From: Phorcus lineatus
Lineage: Eukaryota; Mollusca; Gastropoda; Trochida; Trochidae
DNA: 64,000 nt
Assembly: GCA_921293015.1 (NCBI GenBank)
Contig: OV121092.1
Span: 31,875,764 to 31,939,763 of the forward strand
Direction: 5' to 3'
The notes under the pieces are model-generated. The model was not told the DNA's origin, made no database searches, and saw only the letters and a program-made list of their open reading frames with translations. A program made the translations under genes and the position numbers. Below are positions 25,301 through 38,600 of the stretch, piece after piece; positions within the stretch are counted from its first letter, which is position 1, and each line of letters starts with the position of its first letter.

Positions 25301-27297
25301 AAGTTTTAATCAACATTGCAATTGTCATGGCAACATTTCGGAAAATATATGACCATTTCCCGGATTCGGTCAAAACCAAATATTTAGTCAATGACGTGAA
25401 GTGACAACCCGCATTCTAGATGTTATAAATGAAGGAAAGAAGACTTGTTTTCGGGGGCAAAATATTAACCAATGATCAGTTTAAGAAATTTAAAGTTCAC
25501 ATTCAAAGTAGCAATTAGGTGCCTAACATATGATTTCAGCTCTCTTGGGCTCCTGCTTCTGGATTAGAAGAAGAAAATAGTTTTGGGGGGCGTGACTCAT
25601 AAGGCCACTGTATGGGACGAAGGAGACATCAAACCTTAATTATTGTTGATGAATATACACAATAACACATTACACATTTCGTATGAATTTGATTCTTCCG
25701 TTTTTCAACACTGACCAAACAAATATATGGTTTACGAAACGCAGTGGGAACCAAAAGGTTAAGCTGTTTAAGTTTATGAAGAAATAAAATCAGTCAAATA
25801 TCATATCGTGTTTAAGAACAATACTTTTGCCAACCTTTAGCAGCATATAGTCAGATAAAGGTAAGCAAAATATTATGAATACAGTCACTGAGAGCTCTGA
25901 CAATATTAATTGCAACGACATGCAACTCTTTAATACATTGCAGATGTTTTCAGGTAACTGTAGACTGAGTTGCCAGAACGGCCAGTGTGCCAAACTGATC
26001 AACTACAGAGAGGTCTGCTATTGCAACGAAGGATTTCAACGAGATCCAAACAACTATAACAACTGTGTAAAACAACAGAACACTGGCGGACCATCCAAAA
26101 ACAATGGTAAATTCCATAGTGGTTTCATCACAGAATTACCATTTTAGATTGAGCGCTTATTAAATGATCACAACAGAAACTAGTTAAATGTATTTAGTTC
26201 TAATGAAGCCTGGCAACTATGATGTACACATGAATGACAGTACGTTCTATGGATTGTTAAATTCTTCATTCCAATATATGAAACGTTTCAATAATAATAC
26301 TGACTCCCCCTACATAACTTGATTCGCATCAGTCAAAAACTAATTCAAATCTTGAAGAATGTCTATAACTTTCTGTGCCGTTCTCTAACATCCTGCAATT
26401 GAATTGATATAAAAGTAGCAGCTTAGTGCCGAGAAGACCCTTGACTCGATGCAGCTAGTCCTAAACTTGCTCGCCAGTGAGTTATTAGGGTAATACCTGA
26501 TGGGGGAATTTTATTGTAGAAATGATGTACTCCATGGGCTAAATCAGCGTTTATGAATCCGCTTTCGCTCCTTCCCAATACCATGATCTCTTCCAGGTTA
26601 TATCCCTCGTACGGCTGGTGGTTTGATATTCGTGGCTATGCTCACCTGTTATTTTTTCAGCCAGTAAAATGTCATTAATGAAGGAGTTTGAAGCTACAAG
26701 CTTGAACTTAACGGATTTTTCCATCCGGGTTGTGCCGCTGCTTCTGAATGCGAGTCATTTCATTGGCTGGTTAGATAGCTAACGATACGAGGGTTTCGGC
26801 TTGAAAGAGATCAGGGTATTAGGAAGGAGTGAGAGCGGATTCATAAACGCTGATTTAGTAATATTGATGTATTATACTTACTTTATATGTGAAATTTGAC
26901 ATACATATATAGGCTCGGAATTGGTTTTGATATTCTGTCTGTTATTTCTGCGGCAGCTCAAGCGGAACAGGAGGTGGAATACGAACAGGAAGCCGGCCCA
27001 TCGACAACGTCATCAACTACGCCCACAACCACGATTAGAGTACAACATTGGCCCTATGCTGTCAATCGGTTCAATCCACGCTTTCAACAACCTCCTTCAA
27101 CAACACAGACACCAACAACAACAACTACAACAGCCCCGGACCTATTTGCTAACATGGAGATGCCTTCATTCGATAGTCCATTTCAAGAATTTTCCGGATT
27201 TGAAAACGTGCCAACTCCGGCGTTTTTGAATAACAGAATTATGTCGATGATGTTCCGATTGTTTAGTTTGAGAAAACTTATTGATGCACTATTATGA
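22003..27297 (+). CDS. Gene C: secreted protein with four EGF-like modules and a Thr-rich tail
   Basis: Exons are 22003-22048 (in-exon UTR from 21994), 22820-22927, 24048-24200, 24882-24998, 25954-26106 and 26957-27297, all phase 1; the joined length (918 nt) gives 305 residues. MISFLKAAMLISVANG is a signal peptide. Each of the next four exons encodes one six-Cys EGF-like module with spacing C-x4-C-x4-C-x(5-8)-C-x-C-x(7-13)-C (the fourth has C-x3-C first), for example CTVSTCANGYC with CKC. The last exon is Glu-rich, then Thr/Pro-rich (SSTTPTTT, TQTPTTTTTT), and ends MMFRLFSLRKLIDALL. EGF plus disordered-tail proteins are known in mollusc shell matrix, but no specific name is justified. An extracellular structural or binding role is inferred. 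The intronic TA repeat and MITEs do not touch the exons. Confidence 0.85.
22276..22352. repeat. (TA)n microsatellite
   Basis: Runs of TATATA with a few interruptions (TATCGTATATATATCG) lie in the first coding intron of gene C. The Ile/Tyr-repeat ORFs over it are artefacts. Confidence 0.9.
23529..23997 (+). mobile_element. TTAA-ended foldback MITE, copy 1
   Basis: It starts TTAAAGAGCCACTCCGTGA and ends TCACGGAGTGGCTCTTTAA, a perfect 19-bp terminal inverted repeat. The interior matches copies at 49590-50065 and 54994-55403 in reverse orientation (for example CGACAGTAGCGCACGTCAA-like and GCCAGGAGGGCAGTTA blocks). It has no coding capacity. TTAA termini would suit a piggyBac-type transposase or a TA-target one; the palindromic ends leave the target duplication ambiguous. 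Confidence 0.85.
24274..24380. mobile_element. Small foldback MITE, relative of 12256-12374
   Basis: Ends GGGTCCCGTTGCACAAAAC and GTTTTGTGCAACGGCCCCC are inverted; the inside has CACTAAGGTAACCTAAAGTC and AACCTTAGTGTTAAG. It shares the GGTAACCTAA...TTAACCTTAGT layout with the element in the Tc1 relic. It lies in intron 3 of gene C. Confidence 0.7.
26539..26858. mobile_element. MITE with ~70-bp terminal inverted repeats
   Basis: The left arm starts CTAAATCAGCGTTTATGAAT and the right arm ends ATTCATAAACGCTGATTTAG. Complementarity continues through CGCT...CTCCTTCCCAATACC and TATCCCTCGTA against TACGAGGG...GGTATTAGGAAGGAG, with a few mismatches. The element lies in the last intron of gene C and ends about 98 bases before the terminal exon. 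No ORF was found inside. Confidence 0.8.
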
Positions 27298-27484
27298 TAA
27301 AATCTAAACTATCAATATTCCTTCCTTAAAATGTGAGACAAATTGTTCATGTTTATGTTAATTGCTACAGTTCACAATAAGTATTTTAAAAAACATTTTT
27401 ATCTGGCGTTAAATATCTGAGTATGTCAACTTTTTTGGAATGCGAAATATTAGGCAATTAGTCTATGAATATGACATCCCCTTC

Positions 27485-27490
27485 AATAAA
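27485..27490 (+). terminator. Polyadenylation signal of gene C
   Basis: AATAAA lies 188 bases after the gene C stop codon. Confidence 0.5.
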
Positions 27491-30400
27491 TATTCTGCCT
27501 AAAATGCTGGAACTTTGTTATAAATAATATATCCTTGTTGCTAATGATAATATGATATATTCATGTATACATTGTGAAGCAGTAGTATTAAGAGTGTCAA
27601 CGATGTTATTTCATTTGAATGACACAGTATGACAACGTAAATTACAAGATCACCATCTAGTTACTTTCAATATCAGTAATCACATATTTCTCATATGACA
27701 TAAACACAAATGGTGGGTAAATTATATCTTAGACCAAATACATAAAAACATGGTCGGTTTGGATCTTTTTCAAATTACCCGTAACTCTGTTTGTATATAT
27801 ATCAAATATCAATGTTGTGGACGTCGGCTTTACTATGAACGAAATATAAATATTAAGCTGTGACAGTATTCATATCACATCTAATATGTGCGACGAAAAC
27901 AAGGCATGAAGATATATTTCCTCATTAAAAGTATTCTTTCAAAGTAAAGCTTCATAAAAATATATATTTAATATTCTACAAGACAACAGTGGGACAGTTT
28001 TATTTTGACATTTACTGTAAGCTACTTCATCTAATTAATAATTTTATTGTCTAAAATATCAAAAGGAACATTATGGCTTGTGACGTCTTTTCTTTGACGA
28101 ATACATAATTCTTTCATTCGACCCTAGCTTCATTAAGCCTTAGCGAAAACCAAACTGATCGATTAATTTAATTAGTGTATTGATTGTAGCATAGTTAGGG
28201 TACCATATAGTATAATTTTTCTATATGTTGAACCGTGAATATAAATTAAATATTATAGTAACTTTATTTACATGGCGCCAACTCAGTACAAAAGAATATG
28301 CAACTCTCGTTATTATCCATCATCTAACTGGTTCTTTCCTATTCTTCTTTCTAAGTTCAACTCTCACCGGAAAACCTCAAGTCTCACGTGATTTCACGGG
28401 ACTTGTTCAGCGACTCGACATAAATCTCTTGTCATGTATAGCCCGCGGTGATCACGGACCGGGCTTCTGACCCAAGGGAGTGGTTGTATTGTTTTACTAC
28501 AATAAACGTTGTGTTTATCTTTATGACAGCGGTATTTGACTGCCTCGATCCCTGCATGCTAGGAGCTTGTATGGTGTAGACCTCTCGTCAATCAACGACA
28601 CTGAAGATCAGTGACTCACAATCTGTTCAGTGTTCTGTGTGAAAGTCTTGAGATGAAAGTTTCTACATCTCTGTTATTAAATATAAAGGTAATCTCAATA
28701 CCAGGTGAAACATAAATCTCATGGTTATATGTTTTTACCTTTCTTTATTGCTTTAATATTATTTGAAATTTGACAAAAATAGCGCCATAGGTCTTACTAG
28801 GTCAGTGCTGGCATTTCGAAATAGCATGGCTTTTGCAGTTAAGGAGACAATTATGTCGAAAGTAAAGATTTTTCTTGATTCAAAAGTTTGACAAAAATAC
28901 CAATGTCTAAGTTAAAGAGACAGTTTTGTGGGAGATTTTTTTCTATAACAAACGAAATTCGAGGAGGCATTCCTTGAGTTGTTTATTGATTCATGCATTT
29001 TTGCTAAAACAGTACAATTATTTTATTAATGATTATATTTTGGTTGCTCAAAAATGTTGACAAATATATTGCGCTGAAGGTCTGACTAGGTCAGCAAATG
29101 CTCAGTGTAATGTGTGGAAGTTAAAGAGACGAATCTATAGAAGTATATAGCGCTGTTTCAGTTCATGAGACGTTTAAACATATTTTATATATTAATTCAA
29201 TGAAAGCGAAACTTATGGATCATTCCTTTTTCTACACATATATGTTATAAATATATTTCCCTATACATTTAAACTATGTTATAGATGTTTGTAAAAAAAG
29301 GTTGCTTAACATTTAAAAATTTAACCAAAGATAGCGCTTTGCTATTCATCTGCTCAACGTTCTATTTAGCAGGACTCTCTTAGATAAACAGAAAGTCCCA
29401 TCGGATAAATATCTGCATATTTGACTTGATCACATTAGATCAGTGGTTCCCATTGTATGGTCACCTTTCTGTGAGAAAGTAAGCAAGACGCTTTCCGTTA
29501 TGAGACGGTTATGTCGGAGAATTATTTGTGTGTTTGAAATTCGAGGGGACATTCTTGTTTATTTATATTTTAGCATTTCCATTTGAAACATGTTACTGTT
29601 GATAATTTTGGTTGCTTTTCATTTGCAAATGTTTAAATAATTGCGCTGTACATGATTTGCTTTCATAAACTCAGTTTATATTTCGGTTGTTAAAGATTTG
29701 AAAATTTACCAAAAAGCGTTGTAGATCAGTGGCACCAATTGGCTCAGTGTTTAATGTGGAAGTAAGCAATTAAGGCTCTCTCTGTTAACGGACTGTTTAT
29801 TTTTACTATCAATAATGATTATTTCCCAATGCAAGTGTGACATATTACAAACATTAATATTACTGTTCCTTAAACTTTAAAATTTGACAAAGGAATTTAA
29901 GGAAATAAACATATCACTGTTTAAACAAAAAGTATAAAACAATTCTGAAATTGATTGTTAACAGAAAATACTGAAGTAAAAGCGTCCAATACTTTAGTTT
30001 GTCAACCGGCGGTTTATACATTTCTTCGCATTTTGTAAATTTGCAAAACATGATGATGATTATTACTATGAGAGGAGTCCAAACACAGAAAAGAGAGAAA
30101 ATTGACAAACTGTCTATACATTTAGCATTCAAACTTTAAAAATACCGCATTATTTTCTGCATGTAAATCGACAATTCCTATACAGATAGTATGAGGAATA
30201 TCAAATAAGACCGAGCTAAACAAAGCATGTGTTATTTTGTCGACTATAGGCTGATCTAGCTGAGGACACCGTCAGCGATATCTGTAAATGACGTCACGCA
30301 CGGCAGACACAATTTTGCGCACATATGTCCCAGGAGACTATTTAAAGGTGGAATCAAAATCTGATTGCAAAAAAGACAAATGTTGAACAATAACACATCT

Positions 30401-32380
30401 AATTTTATGTGTCGGGATTAATTTACAATATTTCAGGTTTATATTGACCGTAAAGATCACAAGGCTCGTCAAATAAAAAAACGATTCTAAGACTTTAAAA
30501 AATAACATCACCAGATGACGTCATAAGGCGTTTCAATTTTCAATAAAAGTAGTGTTGATTGTGATATATTTCTGAAGCCGATGCAGTAAAATGACAAATT
30601 AAAATTGCTTATCCTTTGAGGTAGATAGAAAGGCATTTTTATCTTGTTTGCGTCGTTATCATCGTACCTTACTTTTTCATTGCAAAAGTTTTAGGTTTGG
30701 CTAATTTTTTGGTATTTTCGGTGGAGTTGTTTAAATATATAAGGCATACAACGGAAATAAATCGTCTCTTATTTATTAGACAGTTAATGATTGTACCGAA
30801 ATGATTGATATTTGATATTGAGATCTCAATGTTACAATATTTTCTTGCACAAAGCTTTGACATTAAGAAAACCATCATTCACCGAATTTAAGGTTAAAAA
30901 GAGATTCGCTTTACTCAATTTCATAAAAACCATATGAATAACAATTAAAGATCTACGTAGACGTATACATTTATTTCATCAATCGATGCATTTTGAGCGT
31001 TACAACATCTGATATCGTGGAAGAGATTTTAAGGTAACTTAGAATCTACACTCTATAGTTTCTTAATAACAAACTGGTTTCGTGAAATCTACGTTATCAT
31101 TTGAATTTTATTGCAATTTGTCATCTATAATAAGTTTGTAAGTAGCGAAATTTAAAAAAAATAAAATTCTCAAACAAATCACCAAATATTTAGTTCTCTC
31201 ATTGACTCTAAAAGTAGAAGATGCGTTGAAGACAAATCTTGAGAAGTTGCCGGATATATAGTAATATAAATTTAACGTTCAAATCAAATTCATAAATAAA
31301 CTTCATAAATGGCAATATTCAAGCTAGAAATAGTGTTTCGGAAAATTTCCATTCTGATGCTTACCGGTTCAATATCGTGGCAAATGCAACAGGCAGAATA
31401 AAGTCGTGTTTGTAATTGGATGCCGGGCAATTGTGACTCAAAATATTTTAAGAAATTGTTAGAATTAGATTACGAGACTTACACATCAGAAAACAAGATA
31501 ACTATATAATAACTTAATATATGTTTTATGAATTAGGTAATTTAAATAATAAACAAGGAAATGGTGTGTAGAATGTATAATTGAATACAAGAAATTAGAA
31601 AGTTTAGAGATGAAGATACAAATCTAGAGAGGTGATGTGAACTTCACTCAAGACATATGTTACTTTAGCTCTTATGTACATGTCAGCCACATAGAATATG
31701 AAACGTACCCTGTTTCACTTTAAGTCACTGCAAAGCTTTCAATTGTGTCTCAGTTCGCATTTTTCACTGTCAATATTGAAGATATAATTTGTATCTGAGT
31801 AATGTCGTAACTCGAATTATACCTGGAGAGGGTATTACATCCTAACCAACGAAATCTGTCAGGTATGAAATGTCTAAGAGAAAGCTAAAACGTTGGTATA
31901 AAGAAGGTATGTATAAAAAAACATAATTGTTTTTCTGCTTTCTTGAATTGGCAAACACTCTATTAGCCTGTGTAATTGTGACAAAATGTTGTCAATGGAA
32001 ATGCAGTAATGTAGGCGAATTACTAATGAGATACCGTTGTCTAGTTGTTGACCATTTTCAGAAGATACTCTCATTTACCTTTTTGACAAGTTTTAGAAGG
32101 GTTTAGGTGGATTGTTTCAAGAGTGCACATCAATATGTGTTAAAGGTCATCTTACATTGTTTTACCTCTGTGTCACGTTCTTTGGCACAAGTATCAAGGT
32201 CACACGAGTTTTAATTTTCATGTATTCATATTCATGGTATTTTCTCATGCAAAATTCCATCCTGTGTTATTTAAAACATGCTCACAATCGTGCATCGCTG
32301 ACACACAACAGTAAGCATTTAAACAATATCTCACTCCCGACGTTTTAAAGGATCACATAAATCATAGAGTCATATGACAC
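27491..32380. other. Intergenic stretch between genes C and D
   Basis: No supportable coding exon was found. 28770-29800 contains degenerate repeated segments (TTGACAAA...GCGC...AGGTC...AGGTCAG...TGTGGAAG...AGAGAC). The 81-codon ORF at 28225-28470 has no recognisable features. A few TGACGTCA palindromes occur (30288, 30514). Confidence 0.5.
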
Positions 32381-32382
32381 TT

Positions 32383-32388
32383 TTTATT
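32383..32388 (-). terminator. Polyadenylation signal of gene D
   Basis: Minus-strand AATAAA lies about 145 bases after the gene D stop. Confidence 0.5.
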
Positions 32389-32531
32389 CACAGACAAACA
32401 TATATACATAATAAAAAAGACATTGTGGATATACGTTGTCAAATGTCAAATAGCATGACTTAGAATGATACATCTGATACAGTAGACACTTGGGTGAAAT
32501 CAACACCTACATTGAATAATATAAAAAACAG

Positions 32532-33871
32532 TTAAATGATATCAAAATTTTCCATAAAAAAGTAAGGGGCGTACATATCGAAAAAGCCTTGAGATCTCTG
32601 TCGTCTCCGAGGTGCAATGAACCTTGGCGGTTGATACACCGGTGACCTCCTTGTTCCTTGGATCTGATTGGTAAGATCAAAAGCTGCAGGTGGAGGAGCA
32701 AATCGTGGGTAGAAGAACCTTGAAAGAAAAGCAGGAAAAGCAGGTGGGGCAGCAGGAGCAGCAGGAGCAGGAGCAAGAGCAGCAGGAGCAACAGGAGCAG
32801 GAGCAGGAGGAGGAATATTGTTTGACAGGTTGATGGGGAACTGTTTAGCAGGATTGCCTACTGGAATAATGTTTACTGGGTAGGGTGGATTCGCTGGAGG
32901 TTGTTGAGGAGAGGCAGGTTGTGGTTGTTGTGGTGGTGGCTGCTGGCGTGGATACAACATCAAACATGTACCTAAGGAGATATAAAACATCGTTGAACAC
33001 TGTTGGTGATTGCCAGTGTTACACGTACACTATATGCCCTTTGATTCTGTGTACAAATGCGGTTGTCACTGTTGCTGAATTCCTAGATACCGTGACAAAC
33101 AATAGTAGATATAAATCGTCGTAAATTAATATGATTGATAGTTATATTCATTTTTATACGCGCTATACGAATACATATAATATCCGTATTTTGTCAATAC
33201 TTTATATCCAAAAAAATAAGTGCTAAAATCCAATATGTGATCGACCAGCTATAAATGGAAAGGACCTTATCTTGTTTTGTGATATCCTGTGTATAGTGTC
33301 GCTTAAGAAAACATGGTTATATTCAACTTAATCTAGCAACAGTATTTCTTTTTTTACTTGAAAACATACAGACGATTCTTTTGCACATGAGTATATATGG
33401 AATCCTTTGTTAAAAGCCATTACATAAATATCTCAAAATGTAAATATTATGGTATGCAAATGCTCAAAACAGAATTGAGCAGTGCAAGACTTACTTCACA
33501 CCGGATCATACCTGAAACTAATTGAAGATGTCATAACAAATCATGTTGATGATAGCGCAATGCCACTTCAATTTCCATAAGTCTGAATGCGTCTCTCAGA
33601 TGTTACATCAGAAAATGTTCGTATGTCTTTTGGTTTTTTTATATTATGAAAAAGCACCTGAAACCTATGAAATCAAACTACTCTTGCGAAATAATCATGA
33701 GAACTGAGGGAAACTAATCTGTCGAAACAAAACTAGTTGATACACTTAATTCTAAAGAAAGAATATAGTTTTATTAACATTCATGAGATATATTCGATTT
33801 ATCATTCACTTACCTTGTTGGATGAAGAGTGTTACAAAGAAACACGTTGTTATTTTTAAATAACATGCCAT
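32532..33871 (-). CDS. Gene D: secreted Pro/Ala/Gln-rich protein
   Basis: The signal exon 33814-33871 encodes MACYLKITTCFFVTLFIQQG (58 nt, phase 1) and the terminal exon 32532-32971 the rest; 165 residues in all. The mature part is Gln/Pro-rich (RQQPPPQQPQPASPQQ), then Pro/Ala-rich (APAPVAPAALAPAPAAPAAP), then Arg/Phe-rich (FLSRFFYPRF, PRRRQRS), ending FDMYAPYFFMENFDII. The Pro/Ala segment predicts an extended disordered chain. The untranslated first exon ends at 35532 and has a TATA box. Gene E has the same exon plan and a similar signal sequence. The product is unnamed; a secreted structural or matrix role is inferred. Confidence 0.8.
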
Positions 33872-34550
33872 GATGAAACCTTTAAAAGAAAAAAAATATA
33901 TTATTTCAATAAGTTATTTGCATTACTTAAAAGGTTTGCTGACATGATACAGAGGGGTGCATACTTTTTGTTAGAACATGTGCATTATCCTTTAATCTTG
34001 AGAGTGACGTTAACACTATGAGAAAACCCATGAATTTTGAAATTCTATATTTTTTATTAAAAGATAATCACCTAATGTTTTCCGATATTACCCCACACAG
34101 GCGAATCCAGGAAAAAGAGGAGGGATGCATGGAGTGTTTTTTTACTTGTTGTCGAACCCTTCTCCCTCGCAAATTTGGAATCTGTTTTTAAAAACTTCCG
34201 TAAAAGGGATGGGGAAAAACTCGCTTTTGATGTTTGTGGTTTAGAATAGTTTGCAGATTTTACCATGTCAACAAATCATGAAAGTAGAAGAAAACGTAAT
34301 TGATTGTTTATGACTATGAATTACTTTGACTAAATTAGTTTTGTAATCCGATGCGTAACGTAATAAAAAATAAAATTGGCTTATGAAAATAAGCAAGTGC
34401 CTTCCGGGATAATAGGGCTAACAGCGAATATCGGACCCTTTAGTAATTATGAAAAGTTATATGGTAAATCTTTTTATCGGATGTGATGTGAAAATAGCAT
34501 GTTAAAATCCCATTTGATGTTTCACTTTTCCGATATACAATATATAGAGG

Positions 34551-34679
34551 ATACTAAACGACCTTCCATTTAATACTATTTTTATCAATGATTAAGTATA
34601 AAACGAGCAAAAGCGAGTTTGATACCAAATCATTGACGAGTTTAATAAAAATAGTATTTAATGGAAGGAAGTTTAGTAT
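34551..34679. repeat. Foldback inverted repeat
   Basis: The arm ATACTAAACGACCTTCCATT...CTATTTTTATCAATG pairs with CATTGA...TAAAAATAGTATTTAAT and GGAAGGAAGTTTAGTAT. It is just upstream of the TGACGTCA-rich direct repeats, probably part of the same non-autonomous element, in the first intron of gene D. Confidence 0.75.
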
Positions 34680-34800
34680 TCTGTTTATTACTTGACCTCA
34701 GTAATCAAGCATTATTACCGAAAGTGTACTGAACGAAGCATTTCCGCGACTAAGCCGCCATTGAGACGACGGTGCCAAGATTGTGACGTCACAACCACAC

Positions 34801-35277
34801 AATATTATGACGTCATATGGGGAGCAGTATTACACTAGTTTAATATCGCCGTATAAATATTACACTGCGGTATCTTTCACGGGCGATTAATAAATAGAGG
34901 ATATTTGACATTTATTATTACATTATTATATTTTTAATGGTGAAATATGCCATTTATTAGTGAAAATAAAATCCGTATTTTCACTGAGTGAAATAATAAT
35001 GGTATTCTACTCAGTGAAATTACGCAACAATCATATGACGTCATCTGTGACGTCAAGAAACAATTTAATGACGTCATGCAACGGCCGCGCTAGCGAAGCG
35101 ATTTAGCTACTCCATTCATATAGTTAAGGTCATTTACGGGGTTTTTGGAAACATAATAAATAGAACATTTGACATTTCTCGTCAATATTATGACGTCATA
35201 TGGGAAGCGGTATTACACTAGTTTAATATCGCCGTATAAATATTACACTGCGGTATCTTTCACGGGCGATTAATAAA
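34801..35277. repeat. 94-bp direct repeat pair (34801-34894 and 35184-35277)
   Basis: The two copies differ at only two positions that I can see (GGGGAGCAG versus GGGAAGCGG). Each starts AATATTATGACGTCATATGG and ends GGCGATTAATAAA. The spacer holds three more TGACGTCA sites. The pattern suggests a recent duplication or the long ends of one mobile element. Confidence 0.8.
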
Positions 35278-35531
35278 GGGAAATACGAGACAGTATGTAT
35301 GTTGACTAAATTGCATTAGCAGAATGACATAACATATATAAAATTGACCAGAAGATCTTCATGCAGTCAATTAATGGATACTTCATTGTTCAGTGTCAGA
35401 AATTACACTTACTCAGGCTATATTGAAAAAATTTACAGATACCTCTATGATATGTAGTATACCATTTTATCTTACCATTACGAATCAGTGTTAAAAAGAC
35501 TCAACAAATAAATTTATAAAAATACACTTAC

Positions 35532-35600
35532 CATTTACTACTCAGGAGCTTATAGATGACGAAAACAATAATGCTGTTTGAATTATATCTGCGCTTTATA
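35532..35600 (-). promoter_or_regulatory. Gene D TATA box and untranslated first exon
   Basis: A minus-strand TATAAA lies at 35595-35600. About 30 bases downstream starts a probable UTR exon that ends ...GAGTAGTAAATG at 35532, followed by the strong donor GTAAGTG. Its acceptor partner is the signal exon ending at 33879. Confidence 0.6.
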
Positions 35601-38600
35601 AACTAGTTTTCCATGACATGTTGATAGTTCTACATGCAGTAAGTGAGATATTGTTGTTACTTCAACACGAATAAAAAGTATGCACGGTGTAAAACATTGC
35701 ACACAGTGTATGGATATGTACTCATTGCCTTAGAAACACGAAAACGCCTAGATGTAGATACGTGTTGCTAAGGTAAAAATCATTTGAGTTAACCTTTAAA
35801 GACACTAACCTTTGAAAACGTGTATAGAATTAGCCATTAATGTCAAAATAGTGAATACAAGGCATAATTTCATAACTTAATTAGAAATGCACGTTTTGAC
35901 TCAATATCCTACTAACTTCTTTAACATCCTTTATGATACTTCAAATCTTATTGTTCCACATAAACAAATAATGGAACCTGTCTGCATTAACCATCTTCAG
36001 TCGTAAAATATGAGGAACTTTATTGGGGCTTTTGTTTGCCATTTATCCACTAAATATGGTTGTACGATCTAACAGGATACATTTATCAGCAATTTCTGCT
36101 AAACTATTTTTGACCTTTCAGAGACAAAGCCGTTCATTAATTGACTGTTCTAGGACTTTTCCAAAACTATTTTTCTAAGACTATTGTGCTCTATTTTCCC
36201 CGCTATCCCAAATCCTACTAATCATTGTTTGAAAACTTACTGTAACTATGTTTACCTAGAGACCAAGAAGTTTAAATGTCTAGTTTATTTGTTGGCTAAA
36301 ACAACTATACAGCTGCATATCACAAGATTGTTCACTTTCTACTGTATCTTAGTACAAATATCATGTCATATGGGTTTCGTTTGAATGTCAATAAAAAATC
36401 TTCAGCAGAACTGACACAGGATCTCCAATTGTCGATGCGTAAACTAGTCATTTTGAATTCATTTTTAATTGTCCCGCCTCTCGAACAAAAAGCCGAATTT
36501 TGGCATGATAAAATGGACAGAAGGGGTAAAAAAAAATTTACGATTTCCCAAAATTGTGATTAAAATGTTCCATTTCGATTCTCGGAGAACAAAATCAGCA
36601 AATTCTTATTAACTTGAACAATGAAATGAACAAATATGTCTTGTGTATAAAGTGTTGATCACCTATTAAAGAGTTTGTAAAGAAAATTTTAAAAAACTGT
36701 TTTCGAAATTTTGAACCCTGGTCACTTCAGTGACTTGCCAAAACCTATTAGGGTTAACTGCTGGGTATGTCATACGATTGCGTAAAGCTGCAATGGATTT
36801 TATCTTCTGTATTGAAATTTTAACATTATCCATTTCCTTTTTGCAATGCTACGATGCCTCAAAAACATGCCAAAGTATATGATATTTGCACTATTATTTG
36901 CACATATTTGAACAAGCTTTCAATTAAGGCAAGGCACAGACTTGCAATTAATAAAAGATGACTATTAATGATTTGAATGTGAGACAGCGAAAAGTCCTGC
37001 TAGAAAGTTGGGGTATCACTATAGTGTAGACACAAGAATGAAACAAAAATACGACCAAAGCCAATACTGTTAAAGACCGTGTCACATCTGTATGTGAGAA
37101 CAGAGCACTGCTTCGGATCATGAGACGCCTCTCCTTCTCAAATGTACCATTTCTGAGAAATGACTGAAATACAAAGAGGAGGGTTTCCATTTCAACAGAC
37201 AGGAATCTTTTTCATGCGGGAGGTTTAAGGGAACGTGTGCAATTGACACGAGACCGTAGTAATGGTTTAATGTTGTTCAGGTCGTGGACGGTGCGTAGGA
37301 ACCTTACGTCATTGCGGCGGATGTAAGGGTATGACGAGTGAAGGGTGCTTCTTGATATCGGTAAAGGCAGAATCTGTGTTTGACGGGCACCTAAAAACCC
37401 TTTTGAGTCTAAACATATCCGTCCAAACCAAACCAAACTATCAGGATTTTGCTGCAATGATGTAATTGAGCTCTACGGTTGAAATTGGACTTTGTGGGTA
37501 CACTAAATGCTCTGAAGAACTGTGATACATTCTGGTTTGGTTAAACAACATCTTGAAAATTACCCAATTCGCACGAGGCCAGTTTAAATTGATTATAATG
37601 CCGGCCCCAGAGAATGAGAGTAGTAGCAAAGTCGACAGGGATAAGCCACCCTACTGTCTCACTTGCAGTCCCGATCGGGACCCAATAGAACATATTGGGT
37701 ACATTTGAGGACGTCGAAGAGACCAATTGAATCCTCAATAGGCCACGGATCAAGGGTGTATTGTTTTCTTTATAACACTTACCTTAGGTATAATTGATCG
37801 ACATGCCAATTAAGTCAGGCAATAGTTTTCCAAGTTGATCAGTTTACCAAAACATGTTGTTTGCATGTTAGGTTCTAAAATCAATACAACGTACACATGT
37901 ATGCCCTTAAGTTTATCACTTAGTATATTGTTAATAACTGTCGGTCCAGAGATATACATCTCTCTTATCGAAATTGAATATGATTGCATTGATTTCAAAT
38001 TTTTCTGGCTGTTAACTTAATGTTCTTGGTATATGATTTTAGACTGCAATACTATTCACTTGACCCTTCATTGTAAAAAATGGGAGCTTTCGAAAAATTT
38101 GGATTCCGTTTACATCTGAATTAAGGAGTTTGATGTATTCAATGTAAAACCCTTCCATGTTCTTTCGAGGTCTTATCTTTACTTTACTACTCTATGACGT
38201 AACCACTGACTTCTTAGATCTGTAATGACCTTGTTGTGTTCTTTCAAGATGCAATTATTCACCGTTTCACTGCTAAGTGACGTTTCCACGACTTACATTA
38301 AACACGCCATGTTAAACTGATTGTTGACATTTCAGAAAACAAATGTTTTCTTCAACCAACTGCTTCATTTCTCTCCTATAACTAACTTATTGACTGTACA
38401 ACACTTCTGTGACCATCCTTTTACTTTCTTTGTTATAGTTGAACTGTGCAATAGCGGTATGGCTTTCTCAAGACATATCTATGTTCTATTATATTTTCAA
38501 GAATAACCAATTTACTTTTAGTCTGTTTTATCTATCTTTAAAAGATTGATGCATACAATCTCGTGTGTTCTTTGATCTTTCAAAGAACTAATAATGACTG

